From contig ARYC01000199.1 in the NCBI GenBank assembly GCA_000711775.1, positions 124,001 through 188,000 on the forward strand: a stretch of DNA of 64,000 nt, given 5' to 3'. The stretch comes from Oxytricha trifallax (taxonomy: Eukaryota; Ciliophora; Spirotrichea; Sporadotrichida; Oxytrichidae). Positions 20,849-33,334 of the stretch are shown here, piece by piece. The position numbers and the translations under genes are program-made. The notes below the pieces were generated by a model. The model had not been told where the DNA came from, did no database searches, and saw only the letters and a program-made list of their open reading frames with translations. Within the stretch, counting starts at the first letter, position 1; every line of letters starts with the position of its first letter.

Positions 20849-22426
20849 TCAATTAAATTATCCTTCTTGTTAGGAATTATTGTTTTGAGAGTTAAATCTA
20901 ACATTGAGCTACCTAAAGAATGCATCAGGATCTAGTGGCTACTAGTACTGCTCTCGGAACTAAATGTCGGACATCTCCTGTTCTTTGTTCTGATCGGGTG
21001 GGTGCTTTTGTGTGAAAGGGTTAAAGATCGAGTCATCTTCTGATACATTTTGCCTCTTGCTAAGTATTGATTTAGAAAATTAATCATTCTATGTGTTTAA
21101 GGACTCAATCAGATTTTGACTCACATCATTATTCCACAATCAAAAAGAATACTACTTATGATAGTTTAAACTAAGGGAAAACGAAGCAAAAATATAATCT
21201 AAAAATGACAAGTTAATATTTATAGCAAAATCATTTTGTAGCAATATTTGAGGTGAGAACCTAGTATTTATCAAAATAATGTCTGATAGAAGAATTATCA
21301 GCCGGCTGACTGCACTCAATTAAATTCACTTCGTGAGAATTTTATTTAGTCTATTCCATGGTTCTGACTTGATTTAGAACTGATTTAATTTATGGCAAAA
21401 AGCTATCTGGAGATCTGGGTGGATTCAGATCTGTAGATGATGATTGCTATTATTAATAAATTCAATTAAATCATAAGATTTTTATCAAAATAATTTTGGA
21501 ATTGCTGATTGAAATTAATTAATAATAATTATATTTAATTAATAAATTCCAATACATTTCAAAAATGAAAAATACTTTTTTTAAATTTTCATTAATTTTC
21601 ATTAGTATTTGATAGAATAAATTAATTTTACATTTATCTTTATGCTATGAAATAATTAATTTAATTATTTTTCATAATTCTTTCATTTACTGGAATATTA
21701 TAATTTCTATTGGCCAGCAGCTGAATGATTTTTTGAATTTTATAATTCAAGTTAATGCAATATTTGCTGCTGCAAAACGTAATTACTTTGCATGCATTAT
21801 GCAAAGACAGAGAGTGAGCTTTGAATATTATCTATCGTTGTTTCAATTTTTCCAATTCGATCTTGCACGGAAATTATACCATTACTCTGAAAGTTTACGC
21901 CTTATCAAGAACCATTATCTGATATACCATTTTAAGACTCAGTAGAGGCATTTTATAATATAGAGGAATAAATATTATTGGGTCCATTTCCTGATTAGGA
22001 GAGCTCTTGTCCTTCAATCAGGGATTTGCCAATATGTATAAAAGGTGATAAAATGTATTATTCTTCATTTCTCGTTATCAGCTTATTACATGCTTGTGCA
22101 AGAGATATCATTTGTTGAGAGGAAGCAAATTTAGTTGAAGTTAAGATAGAAATTTCATGGTCTGGATGATCTTTTATATGCTTAATTTTTTGCTCGTAAT
22201 TCAACATTTGCCAGCACTTAACACATAATAACTCAATTTTGTAATTTACAAGAGAGTTGATGTTTAAATATACAAAACCTCTGCTATATAGTTCATAATT
22301 TAATAATGATATGTTATAATTATATTGGAAATACTTAACACATAGTACTTGGCGGTTTGACTTTGTTTTTATGAATTCAATCTATATTATGAATTCCTCC
22401 CACTCTTTGCTATCCATTTTAATCAT
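20849..22426 (-). CDS. Protein with Cys/His cluster and coiled coil, three IESs
   Basis: ATG 22426 (MIKMDSKEWEEFI) to TGA 20849-20851. Removing IESs 21878-21910, 21447-21706 and 21106-21241 leaves 1149 nt, 382 residues. Around residues 70-95, LLCVKCWQMLNYEQKIKHIK followed by DHPDH looks like a B-box or other small zinc-binding fold. A coiled coil follows (VQDRIGKIETTIDNIQSSLS). The C-terminal half is Ser/Gln/Asn-rich. The last IES rests on a 4-bp pointer only. Family not recognised. Confidence 0.65.
21106..21241. other. Candidate IES, 136 bp, pointer ATTG
   Basis: CAAT (coding ATTG) at 21106-21109 and 21242-21245 in the same phase. Removal deletes the TGAs of both flanking frames and joins TCA AAT ATT GAG TCC. 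A 4-bp pointer is weak evidence. Confidence 0.45.
21447..21706. other. IES, 260 bp, pointer AATAG
   Basis: CTATT (coding AATAG) at 21447-21451 and 21707-21711. Removal joins GGC CAA TAG CAA TCA TCA. The interval is nearly pure A/T. Confidence 0.65.
21878..21910. other. IES, 33 bp, pointer TAATGGT
   Basis: ACCATTA (coding TAATGGT) at 21878-21884 and 21911-21917. Removal deletes an in-frame TGA and joins TCA GAT AAT GGT ATA ATT. Confidence 0.7.
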
Positions 22427-23627
22427 AGTTGATATTTAATATTTTTTCTTCAGGTTTCTTAGATAAAGTCTATTATAAATTGGAAAATTTAAGCAAAGAG
22501 AGACTATTTTAATACTTAACTTATTTGTTTAAAGGATGGCAAATTTTAATTTTTTTTTATGTTTCAAGCCATCCAGTCACTATTTTAAATTCTCCTATTC
22601 AACAAATTAAGAAATATTTTAAATATATTAATAAATTTTATTATAAATTGTGGAACCAATCAATTTATGACAAATGACGTGAGGATGAAATTGGTAAAGG
22701 GAAACATAAGATTTCACATAGTTAATTTTAATATTTCTATATAGAATCATTGAATACATTATCAATAAATTAATACAGTTAATTAAATAATAATTTTATT
22801 TTTTTGTATATATCAAATTCATTAAGATTATATTAGTGATTTATTACTGTTTAATAATTAAAATAATGATATTTCATATCTTTATCTTGTGCTTTAATCC
22901 ATCTTAGTATATAATTTATTATCGTTTATAAAATAAATACATGGCATATGGTTAATCCCAAAGATAATGCTTTTTATTTATAAATAATATCTTCAATTTT
23001 ATTTTGGAGTGTGCTTCTAGTGTTATTATAACAGAAATTATTTCAATCTCATGAAATCATAAATTAAATTATTCCATGAATTTTTTATTTTCAATGTACT
23101 AAAAATGAGTTATCTGGAATAATGTTAGGTACTTCTTGTAGATTGTCGCTATAATAAGCGATACCTATTTCAAGTTATAATTCTTATGTAAATCTAACTA
23201 GAGATTAACAAATATAATTAATTACAGATAGAATTTATTTATATGATTTTTATACTCATTTCATTAGACATTTTGTTATCCAAATATATAAATTTGGCAT
23301 AATTAGTCCCATCAACTATTTAAATATAAATATTTTATCATAGTTAATTAACCTTTAGATAATTCTAGGATTTTAATGTTTACGACTACTGAGTTAGAGT
23401 TAGGCATTAAAACTAAAATATATCGAACATTCTTATGAACATTAGGTTTATTAAAATATAAATTTTATTAACTTTGTAAATCATGAATTCATATATAAAA
23501 AATGATTAAACAAAACTTTTGCTTCAACATAAAAGCATTTTCTAATCTTAAGGTTTTTTAAGATTAATTAACATTAGTTTATTTTAGATTATAATAATAT
23601 CTGGTTTATTCTGAACAATCATTAGTA
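22427..23627. other. AT-rich intergenic or germline-limited stretch
   Basis: 1.2 kb, almost entirely A/T, with no protein-like frame. It separates the IES-rich left part from the IES-free gene block. Confidence 0.4.
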
Positions 23628-24991
23628 ATGGAATTTAAGTTTAATGTTTAGGGAGAGCTATATTGCAATCGTGACGGCTTTTCCACCATTAAATTAGAAC
23701 ATCTAATTAGAGAAGAGTATGAAAATACACCTGTAATACTAGAAGTTATTATTAAACTTAGACAGTTACTAAACAAAGTAAGAAATTACATATAATTAAA
23801 GATTTTTAAGATTATTAAGCTCTTTTTAATTAGACGAATAGCACCAAAGTAACTTAAAACTTAGGTGATCTTCCATTTGACTCAAGGATATATTTGAAAG
23901 CTTTTGAAAATAAATGCTATGGTTATATCCTTGTAAATGATGATGCAATGGGAACTGGAAAAATTAAACTATAAGAATTCTATGTCTACGAACCTTATTA
24001 AAAGTTTGGTCATGGAAAGGTAATTAAAATTTATCAGAACAACTAATCTCCAAAAGTTACCATATTTTAACACTATATTTAGAGTTTGTTTGACAAGATG
24101 CTTCAAGTTGAAATGAAGGCACCATAGCAAATTATCATAGAACAGCCATCTTTTCCGCTGCAAAGATTTATAAGAAAGTATTACGTTACATTTGGCATGC
24201 AACAAAAATCTATGACTAATTCAATATCTACACCTTCTGACAATTATCAATTTAATTCTTCAATAAAGCAACAGAAGAACTCTGTAAATAATATCCTTTA
24301 ACTTAATATAAAACTATAGGATTTCTTATCGAATGTGGGAAGATAAATGCTATTAAGTGGAAGTTAAAGTAGCGCAAACTTACAGGCTTCTCCATAAAGA
24401 AATGATAAAGCTTATGCATTTTCTGGGAAAAGACCTAGGCCTGAATATATCCCAGACACATTTGGCAAGCAATATAGTTTATTTGGTAGTCACTTTAATA
24501 ACGTCTCTACTAATCCTTCAAAATATGATCCATCAAGATAAGAATATGATTTTAACCTTGATTTTTCATTGATAAAAGGTGGGAAACCTCAAGCTACAAG
24601 TAGATACAGGCAAAACAGTAACGAAAATTCTTTAGAGAGAGAAAGTTAGCTTGGTGGGAATCGTTTATATGATAATTAAAATATGTACCAAGGATCCTTA
24701 ACTAACAGAGGAGAGTACGGTGTAAATTATAATACCTCATCTGCTGCAGGATCAAAATTAGCCTAAAGTTTAACTGTAAAGGAGTTGCTAAATATGAGGA
24801 AAGATGAATTGTCTAAATTAGGGTCACCTCATCATATTGGAAAAGCCAAAGTAGCTGCTCTATATCCACATAATCTTAATGACTAAATTAGAGCTGCCCC
24901 ACTTGCGCCATTTTCCACATTTTAAAGAGAAAATGAAGGTCAAAAGCAGTTTTTTAGAACTGGAGACAAATAAAATCTTATACAAATATGA
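23628..24991 (+). CDS. ATAT1: Alpha-tubulin N-acetyltransferase (MEC-17/ATAT1 family)
   Basis: Transfers acetyl from acetyl-CoA to Lys40 of alpha-tubulin inside microtubules. ATG 23628 to TGA 24989-24991 with introns 23778-23833 and 24020-24082: 414 residues. It starts MEFKFNV as in animal ATAT1. The acetyl-CoA site is seen in FGHGKSLFDKML, preceded by LQEFYVYEP and followed by IIIEQPSFPLQRFIRKYY, matching the family's GHGR..LF..ML and PS..L..F..K.Y motifs. The C-terminal 240 residues are polar and not recognised. No IES was found. Confidence 0.88.
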
Positions 24992-25394
24992 AAAATTCCA
25001 TATATGCACATTTATATTAAGTTCAATTGAATTATAAATAATAGTTAAATAAAATTATAAGTTTTATGTAACCCATTAATATTTTTAGCAATTTATAAAA
25101 CTTTTAGAAATTCAATTAGGTATTAACTTAATAATTTTCTTTCTAAATGTTCTATTATGATTAAGTAGATGCTTAATTATTAAGAAGATTCTGGAATGCA
25201 CAATAATTATTATAATTTGGTCTTCTAGATTATTCCTTAAGAAATGATTGGTTGAGAATGATTTTCGCTTGTCTAGAATATTCGAATTGAGAATATTCTT
25301 ATCTGTTTTCTAAGTTAGATTAACTACTTAATTTAATTAATTAAATAATTACTTATATAAATATACTACTTTCATTTACATAAACAAATTCAAA
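24992..25394. other. Intergenic spacer
   Basis: 403 bp, AT-rich. It includes a short inverted motif (AGATTATTCCTTAAG region and GAATATTCGAATTGAGAATATTC near 25275-25297). No coding sequence seen. Confidence 0.35.
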
Positions 25395-26727
25395 ATGTTT
25401 TTCGGCGGCGGCGGAGGATTCCCATTCGGCGATTTCTGTAAGTTTTATTGTTAAATTTTACAAATGAATGATAGAGGAGATGCGCGGAGGTGGAAAACCT
25501 AAAAAAGATGTAGACAATAAAAAGTTTTACGATTTATTGGGTGTGAGCTAGACTGCTTCACAAGACGAGATTAGAAAGGCATTCAGAAAGGCAGCACTAG
25601 TTAATCATCCAGACAAGGGAGGTGATCTTGAGAAATTCAAAGAAATCAATATTGCTAATGAAGTCTTGAGTGATCCAGAAAAGAGAGATATGTACGATAA
25701 ATATGGAGAAGAAGGACTTAGAGAAGGTGCTGGTATGGGCGGCGGTATGGAAGATATCTTCTAAATGTTCGGCATGGGCGGTGGCGGAGGCAGACAAAAA
25801 CAGTCAGGCCCAAAGAAAGGTAAACCAGTCGGACACTAAGTTAAGGCCACTTTGAAAGATCTTTATCTTGGAAAAACTACTAAAATTGCTGTAAACAGAG
25901 ATAGAATTTGTACTAAATGCAACGGTCTTGGAGGTAAAGCTGGAGCAGTTGAGTCCTGTACCGGATGTAAAGGTAAAGGTATGAGAACTGTCATGCAGAT
26001 GCTTGGACCAGGTATGTATACACAAAGGACTGCACCATGCGATGACTGTGGAGGTAAAGGAGAGAAGATCAGTGAGAAGGATAAGTGCAAGAACTGCGAT
26101 GGTAAAAAGGTTGTCAAGGAAAAGAAAGTACTTGATGTTACTATTGACAAGGGTGCACCTAATGGAGAAAAATATGTACTCCACGGTGAGGCTGACGAGT
26201 TTCCAGGTATGGAACCAGGTGATGTCATTATTCAAGTTGTTGAGTAAAAGCATGAATTCTTCAAAAGAAAAGGTGCCGATTTGATGTTTGAAAAAGAAAT
26301 AACTCTGATTGAAGCTCTAACAGGAGTTGACTTTGTCATTACCCATCTGGATGATAGAAAAATACGAATCAAAAATAAGCCAGGTGAAGTTATCAAACCA
26401 GAGGATATTAAAACTGTGGAAGGACATGGTATGCCACTTCACAAATAACCTTACAAGAGTGGAAATCTTTTCATTATCTTTAAGATAACCTTCCCAGATC
26501 ATCTGACAGCTCCCTAGATGTAGAAAATTAATGAAGCTCTTGGCTCACAAAAGTAGAAGAAAGATGTTGATATGGAAGTAGCTGAGACAGTCACACTATA
26601 ACCATACAAAGATACTCACAGAAATGTTCATCATGAAGGTGGAGAAAGAGGAAACGGAAGCGACGAAGAGATGGAAGATGAAGATGGTCATCACCACGGT
26701 CAAGGTGTCAAATGCCAGTAACAATGA
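25395..26727 (+). CDS. DNAJA-type Hsp40 co-chaperone
   Basis: Type I J-protein that stimulates Hsp70 ATPase and presents substrates. ATG 25395 to TGA 26725-26727, one 37-nt intron (25438-25474) that splits a TAG Gln codon: 431 residues. Order: short Gly/Phe start, J domain ([20 protein letters not shown], then NHPDKGG), Gly-Met-rich linker, and four CxxCxGxG-type zinc motifs ([32 protein letters not shown]). The C-terminal substrate domain contains GHGMP. The end, GVKCQQQ, is a candidate CaaX prenylation box as in DNAJA1/2. GC content is clearly higher than around it. No IES. Confidence 0.93.
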
Positions 26728-26901
26728 AAGAATACTTAGTTATACATATAAAATAAATTAGCTTTTAAATTAGTTAGATAAAACTAAAACTTCTTTTCAT
26801 TTGTAAAAACTATCAACTTGTATACAATTTTATCATCAATACTTTTACATATTATTTTATATTTTAGAATTATGAAATAAATCTATTGGATTAAATATTA
26901 T

Positions 26902-28731
26902 TCATCTGCCTGCTTTTATTTTGATGGTTCCTTTAATCAATTCTTTTCTCCTCTTAAACCTCATCTATTACTCATATCTAGAGACTTCTCTTGTTGGATC
27001 AAGTAACCCTAATTTGAACTCTCTTGTAACTTATTTTGCTTCCTAATCGAAATCATGTTTACCATTAATTTTGTACAAATACAAACTTTCAATGACTGAT
27101 GAATCCGTAGCTTCCAGTTCCCTCAAAGTGCTAAACACATTATCAAATGACTATTCCTTAAATCTTTGTTCTTCAAGGCTTTACTTTAATTCTTATAAGT
27201 TATCTTAGGCTTGTCGCCTTGTACGTAGACACCTGTCAATTATAGTTTTAATCTCAGTTTTAACTTGGGTTTTCTATTGCTACTTTTATTACTCGAGTTT
27301 TAATTCATTCTTAGTCATAAATGTAACCATATTAGAGGACAGCACTTTTGTTGAGGATTGTTGTTGTCTAAAGGATTCACTGTTATTTAGCATTCTACGC
27401 TGGGTGTTTAATTTTTAAAGTGTGTTTATGTTTACAGGCAAGTCCATACGTTCAATAGACTAATCTGTAGTTTCTCTTTTGGTATCCTAGATAACTGGAA
27501 GCAAAGAATTTACTGCTTAATTTCTAGTTTCTTATCTCTAAATCATAAAGGTTTTATTCATAGCTTTTGGTATTGATTGAAGTGTTATTGATGTATTCAC
27601 TCTTTTAGTTTTACTAGCTTGAGTTGAAGTATCAAAAGAATTAGTTATTAGTTTGTTATATAAGATGTTAACTCTGAAATTATTCCTCTCCTAATTATCA
27701 TACTTTTCACCCTTAATGTTCTTTAGTGCTTCAGATATTTTTGATTTTATGTTTTTCATTATTTTACCTTTTACAATTGACTCTGTTCTATAATTCTCAG
27801 TCATCAATGGCTCAAATGAAGGTTGTCCAGTAGGGGATAGTATGTCATCATTGCTTGAAAGTATGTTGTCTTATTCATTATCATCTTAAATTTTTAATTA
27901 ATTACCAATAGCGGCATGAATTCGGACTTAATCTTCCTCATCTGTAAGTCTGCTTAATTCCGTGTTTTCTTAGGAAAATTCAGTTGTATTTAAATTATGG
28001 TCATAAGAGCTATCATGACTGAGACTTTGATCAAACATAGTCTATTCAAAGTTATTATGAGATCTTACTGTTGAATCCTGTTACTGTTAATCATTATTTC
28101 TAGATTAATTAAGTTGCTATAATTGTTAAATCTACATCATGTCAACATTCACCAATTTGCTCATTCTATATAGTCTTTGCTCTTGCTTAATCTAGCTGAT
28201 CTTCTTGATTTCTCTCTCTATTTCTGCTTTTTATTTCTTCTCAACTTCTATTTCCTTGAGAGTACTCTCCAATTTATGGATGAAGTTTCTATTTTTGTGA
28301 AGGTAAAAAGTTAGTTTTTCATTTGCATAGGTTTCAATCTTTTTATTCATTGGTAAATTGGGGTTCATTCTTAGTCTAAACCTTCCTTTCAGTTTCTCAT
28401 AGTTAGACCTAGCTTCTTAGTGCTAAAGTGACTAGTTATAAATATCTGTAACTTTTATCTGTTGATCAAACACTTTGTTCTCATAAAACTTTCTAGTTAC
28501 ATTTTCCTCTATTTTCTCTATTTATTCTTGAAATACAGACTTCATCTGATGGTGTTTCCTGTGAGCTGATTTACAGGTTTGTGATTTATTTTAGAAAGCA
28601 GAAGTTCCATAAAGGTTTTAAAAGGCATCATGCTCTGCCTTTTCATAAATGTTATCTAAAATATCAATTTGCTTTTTGTTGGGATCGCTTCTCTACAAAA
28701 ATGTAGCACCACCCAAGGTTTTTGAATACAT
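26902..28731 (-). CDS. Unidentified coiled-coil protein, 609 residues
   Basis: An uninterrupted minus-strand frame from ATG 28731 to TGA 26902-26904, without intron or IES. It begins MYSKTLGGATFLQRSDPNKK. A basic helical region lies near residues 55-190 (KIEENVTRKFYENKVFDQQI). A Gln/Asn-rich acidic middle and a helical C-terminus follow (EQRFKEQSFDNVFSTLRELE). No domain recognised. Only 103 bp separate its ATG from that of the next gene, so the two share a divergent promoter. Confidence 0.8.
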
Positions 28732-28833
28732 TTTATTTATATTATTTATTTTAATAAATCCAATAAAATAGTAATCTTAAAGATACATTATACATTTGGA
28801 AGATAGATTAAATTAAAATATTATACAAGATTA

Positions 28834-30333
28834 ATGAGAGATAAATTTACAAAGCAAGCTTGCAAATAGAACTGCTTATTATTTTTATAAAAACTGAGAG
28901 AAATAATATCATCATGTTCTTTAGGGTAGCACTATACAGTATTCTACCATAAAAAACGATCATACTTCACATCACTATGCTGTGGAGTAATAACTAGTAT
29001 TTTATACATTATGGTGCTGTTTTATGCAGTAACTAGATTTAAAAGTGTCTTTGACAGAGCGGAATACGATTTAATTGAGGAGTACAAGCCACTCTCAGTA
29101 AATTCACAAGAACTTACCTTCGATACATTCATTGACACAAGTGAACTGGTCATTCAGTTCATTCGTCCCTGGGATACTGTCTACTAGAATTGTAGTCAAG
29201 TGTACACTGATAATGTCACATTGGTGTCTGCCAATCCAGATGCCTAATTACAGTTTACACTCACTGATGATTTTACAGAAGTCTACTCAGCTAAGTGTAA
29301 TCTCACCATCAACTAAAAGTAAAAGTTTCACACTGATGAGCTGTAGAAAAATTTCACGATCTTCTTTTCTTGCCCTTAATGTGCAACTGAATATCAAGTT
29401 GCAATGACTCAGTATAATTAAAATGATAATAAATATATTAGTATTGATTTATACTTTGTAAATAGTGAAGGATTGTATAGTCATGAATATGTGACATAGG
29501 AGAATAGGTAATTTCGGCAAAAGAGTGTTCAACTCATCCCAATAATAATTAATTGTGTTATTTTTATTAGTTAAATTAGGATAACTGAAAGCATTACGTA
29601 ATTCACTGATGATTATGTGCAAGCAATCAAAATATCCTCTTTAACAACAATATCAAATTAGAACGACACTGATTCGGATCCCTCCGTAACTATCTTTTTT
29701 GGAGATAGTGAGATACTGATAACTGAAACACCTCGTAGTATTTGGTCTGCTTTGAAAGATGTAGGAGGCATGCTTTCTTTACTATTTCTCTTTGCAATAT
29801 TTGCAAATTGCTCTCACTCAAATTAATTCCATAAAAGTTTGTAAAGATTTTACTTTAAGAGATAAGCAAAATAGAAAAGGTTGAGATTAGGTTCATATGA
29901 ACAAGATACTGTTTAATCGAAGAAGAAAAATGGGTAAGGAGATAATCAATTCAACTTATCTAGTGATGAAGAGTAGAAAGATAATCAAAATAAATCAGAA
30001 GATAGTGATGAATATGTGGAGTTAGAAATGCAGGATATGACAGCAAGATCTAGAAAACGAAGAGAGAAAAACTAAAACAAAGAATTCATGCAATTCTTAA
30101 GCTTTGAAAACTACATTGACCTTAATAAACGTGTTCAATACATGGAAAATGCTCTTGAGTAGAAGGGATTACTAAGTAAAAACCCGAATAGAAGAAGCAA
30201 CTAGGCTAAATATAGCAACGATAATCTTAATTAGATATCACTTGATGGGGAATCCTAAAATCCGATCGGACTAAGAAGATAAGAAACAAATAATTTCTCT
30301 CAAGCTTTGCTAAACTAAACTGATCAAACATGA
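28834..30333 (+). CDS. Unidentified protein with two membrane segments, 499 residues
   Basis: Uninterrupted frame from ATG 28834 to TGA 30331-30333. One hydrophobic segment near residues 53-72 (LCCGVITSILYIMVLFYAV) is followed by a large domain with several Cys. A second segment near residue 320 (MLSLLFLFAIFANC) precedes a long charged, presumably cytosolic tail. Two-TM topology with a luminal/extracellular middle is inferred. Family not recognised. It is divergent from the 26902-28731 gene. Confidence 0.75.
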
Positions 30334-30425
30334 TTACGTATTATTTCATCATTAATTTCTCAATACTCTTTCTTGATCATAATAAATAGTAAGAATTACA
30401 TGTAAATAATAAATAATTAGTGATT

Positions 30426-31547
30426 ATGGAAACTTTACTAAACCTTAATAAGCATTTGCAAGAGTTGGCAGGAGATGAAGTCAACCTTAGAAAGCAAATA
30501 GAAGAGCAAGAGAAAAAGATCTAAGAGGATAAGAAATCTCAATTGAACACAATCACAGAAGAAACTGAAGACAGCAAGTAAGCTAAGGAGAAGAAAGAGA
30601 AAGTCCCTAAATAGCATCATTAAACAGGACATTAATAAGCATTTGATCCTCATTTCTATTCACCACAGGTGCATATTGGAAGAAGTATCAATTTTACTGG
30701 AGATTTGTTTGGCATTAACCCACAGCCAACTAAGCCATTTATTCTTGGTGTAAGTTAAATCTTTAAATAATCAGTTAATTAGATCTGTGGAGGACCAAGC
30801 AGTGGAAAGTCAACAGTAGCTAATATGATAAAGAGCAAATTAAAGAATCAACCCTAAGTTTTGAACTTGATGGACTTCTATCTTCCACTAAGAGGAAATA
30901 TGAGAAGAAGAAATTCCTTAGATTAATAATAAAATGAAGCAGACGAGGCTTAAATTGAAAAGGAAATTACAGAGATTGAAAGACACTACAATTTCGACAA
31001 TCCCTCTGCTATTGACTGGGATCTACTCATTGTAAGTTGAAATAATTTTTTTAATATTTTTGCTTAGAAAGGACTGTAACTTTTAATTGAGGGAAAGCCA
31101 TTCAACAAGCCACTTTATGATGAACACTTGAAAGTAAGAGAAGAGAAAACAGAGAGAATTTATCCTTCAAACTTAATCATTCTTGAAGGGCACTTAATTT
31201 TCACAAATCCCTAATTGATGGATTTGCTTGACTTGAAAGTGTTTATTGATACAGATGATGACGTGAGACTCTCTAGAAGAGTGCTGAAAATGTCAAAGAA
31301 AGGCACACTAACAAATCTATAAGATTTGCTCTATAAATATGAAAAGTAAATCAAGCCAGCTTATGAGAAATATATTGAGCCATCTAAGAAATACGCAGAC
31401 ATTATTATTCCAAATTACGGTTTTAGTTTGGACAAAATGGATATTGATGACATCATGATTCCCATTCCAGCAGTTGAGCTTATCATCAAATAAGTTGAGA
31501 CATAGTCACACACTGATCAAAGAAAAAAGAAAATGCTTTATTTATGA
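30426..31547 (+). CDS. Uridine-cytidine kinase
   Basis: Phosphorylates uridine/cytidine in pyrimidine salvage. ATG 30426 to TGA 31545-31547, introns 30750-30782 (33 nt) and 31032-31067 (36 nt): 350 residues. An acidic coiled N-terminal ~85 residues precede the kinase. P-loop GGPSSGKST, then NLMDFYLPL, FDNPSAIDWDLL, YPSNLIILEGHLIF, and the family end motif QIKPAYEKYIEPSKKYADII followed by IPNYG. It starts 93 bp after the preceding stop codon. Confidence 0.9.
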
Positions 31548-31667
31548 ATTAATTCAATAGTTTTACTCACAAATAATTAACCTAATTTATATTTTGCTAT
31601 TCTCTACTTTAAATTTTTTGTTTAAAAAAGGAAATTAACTGTAATTAAGGCTTTTAAGAATATCCAA

Positions 31668-33269
31668 ATGAATCTGAAATATTTATTTGATAATTTAAAT
31701 GAGAATAACAAATAAAATTCAAATTAAAATATGAACTACTTGAACAATTTAAAAACATCATTCTCAAGCATAGATGATTGCAACTCTATAGCATATGAAG
31801 ATAGTAATGACTACTAATATGATGAAGAGAATTTGAATCAGCAATAATTTAGACAGCTATAGCAACAGCATTTCTAAACTAATTTGGAATTTGAGAATAT
31901 CGAAGCATAGCTGCAGCTTCTTGAAGTGCAGAAATAACATCAATCAGAAAGAGAAGAGCAGTTGGTAGAGATGACCAAGAAACTAAGAGTGAAAGCAAAT
32001 GAATTAAAGAAGAGGGAGGATGTCCTCAAACAGAAACAGTGCTATTTATCATAAAAGGAAGACTCCTGGAAGATGTAAAAAGATGAAATCAAGGAAAATG
32101 ACTAAAAAAACAAGTGATTGCTAGAGGACATTACAAATAAAATTGATATAGTAAGTTTGAAAGATTAAAGACTAATGGAAAAACAAAGTCAAGTAAAAGA
32201 GCTAGATAGACAACTCAAAAATAAGATGAGAGAGTATGGAGACAAATAGAAGGATATTTACAGAATAATCAGTGATTTCAACAATGAAAAGGATGATTTT
32301 GATCTATTCATTTTGCAGTCAAAAGATAACAACGAATATCAATTATCAGAGATGGAAAGGCTAAAACTTAAAATTGCCAAAGAAACTCAAAAGTAAAAGG
32401 AATTGATGGATAAAAACTAACAAGACGAGTAAAGAATTAAAGATTAAGAAGAAAAAATGACAAAGTTAACAGAAGAGCTTGAATTTAAAAACAGTAAACT
32501 GTAGAGGGAAAAGTAGTGGTAAAGAGAGAAAGCTTAAGAGATATAAATATGGAAGAAAGAGACTCAGAGGGAAGAAGAAGAGTTACAAAATATGAGTCTT
32601 CAGATATGTAGGAGAAAAGAAATGATACAAAAGAAAGAAATCAATGTTATGGAATGGACTAAGAGAAATCTCAATGATAGGAATAAAATTGATGAGGAAA
32701 AGAGCATGCTAGATGCAGTTAAAGATAAGTTAGATTAGGATGATCAGGAGTTAAGTGATAAACTGAGAAGACTTAAGAAGCGAGAGTTTGATGAGCTTGC
32801 TAAGAAGGCTAAGATAGTTGAATAAAAGAAGGAAAACCTTAAAAATCTTAAGAAAGAAGAAGTTTCTTTGACTACTTAATGCACCAAGCTTGAATTGGAT
32901 ATTTAATCAATGGATATTATGATTAAGAATCACTTTGATATGAAGGAAAATCTAGATTTGAAAATGCTTGGACTAGAGCTATCAGAGGAAATGTGGAAGA
33001 AGAAATGCGAAGAGCAGTAGAGACAAATAAATATAGAAAAGCACAAACTCGATGAATTAGAGAGTAAGTTGAAACACAGAGAAATCAATGCAAGGTAGTA
33101 GAATAGAGAGCTTAGTGAGCAAAGAAAGAATAATAAAGATAGGAGCACTTTTTCTAACTGGAAGAAATCTAGAAGCAAGGTAGCCAGTAGCACTAAAAGT
33201 TTGAAACTAAATAATAACATGAGTGGGTCCTCAACACTAGGAAACAAGGAGAATTAGTATTTGTATTGA
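31668..33269 (+). CDS. Long coiled-coil protein with one internal TGA
   Basis: One frame from ATG 31668 to TGA 33267-33269 (534 codons) rich in Glu, Lys and Gln with heptad-like helices throughout. Its tail is Ser/Lys-rich. A TGA at 32115-32117 (AAC AAG TGA TTG CTA GAG) breaks it. The sequence on both sides stays coiled-coil in the same frame. It could be a 57-nt intron (GTGATT...TTAAAG, removal restores the frame), a point mutation of TGG, or a sequencing error. Confidence 0.6.
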
Positions 33270-33334
33270 AAAGATGAATTAGTGAATAATTGATTTATAT
33301 TTTAATTTAATTTAATCATTAATAATACTAAGCC

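Noticed and set aside
25804..26253. Minus-strand ORFs opposite the DNAJ gene
   Set aside because: They are shadows of the coding sequence. The plus frame has all J-protein motifs.
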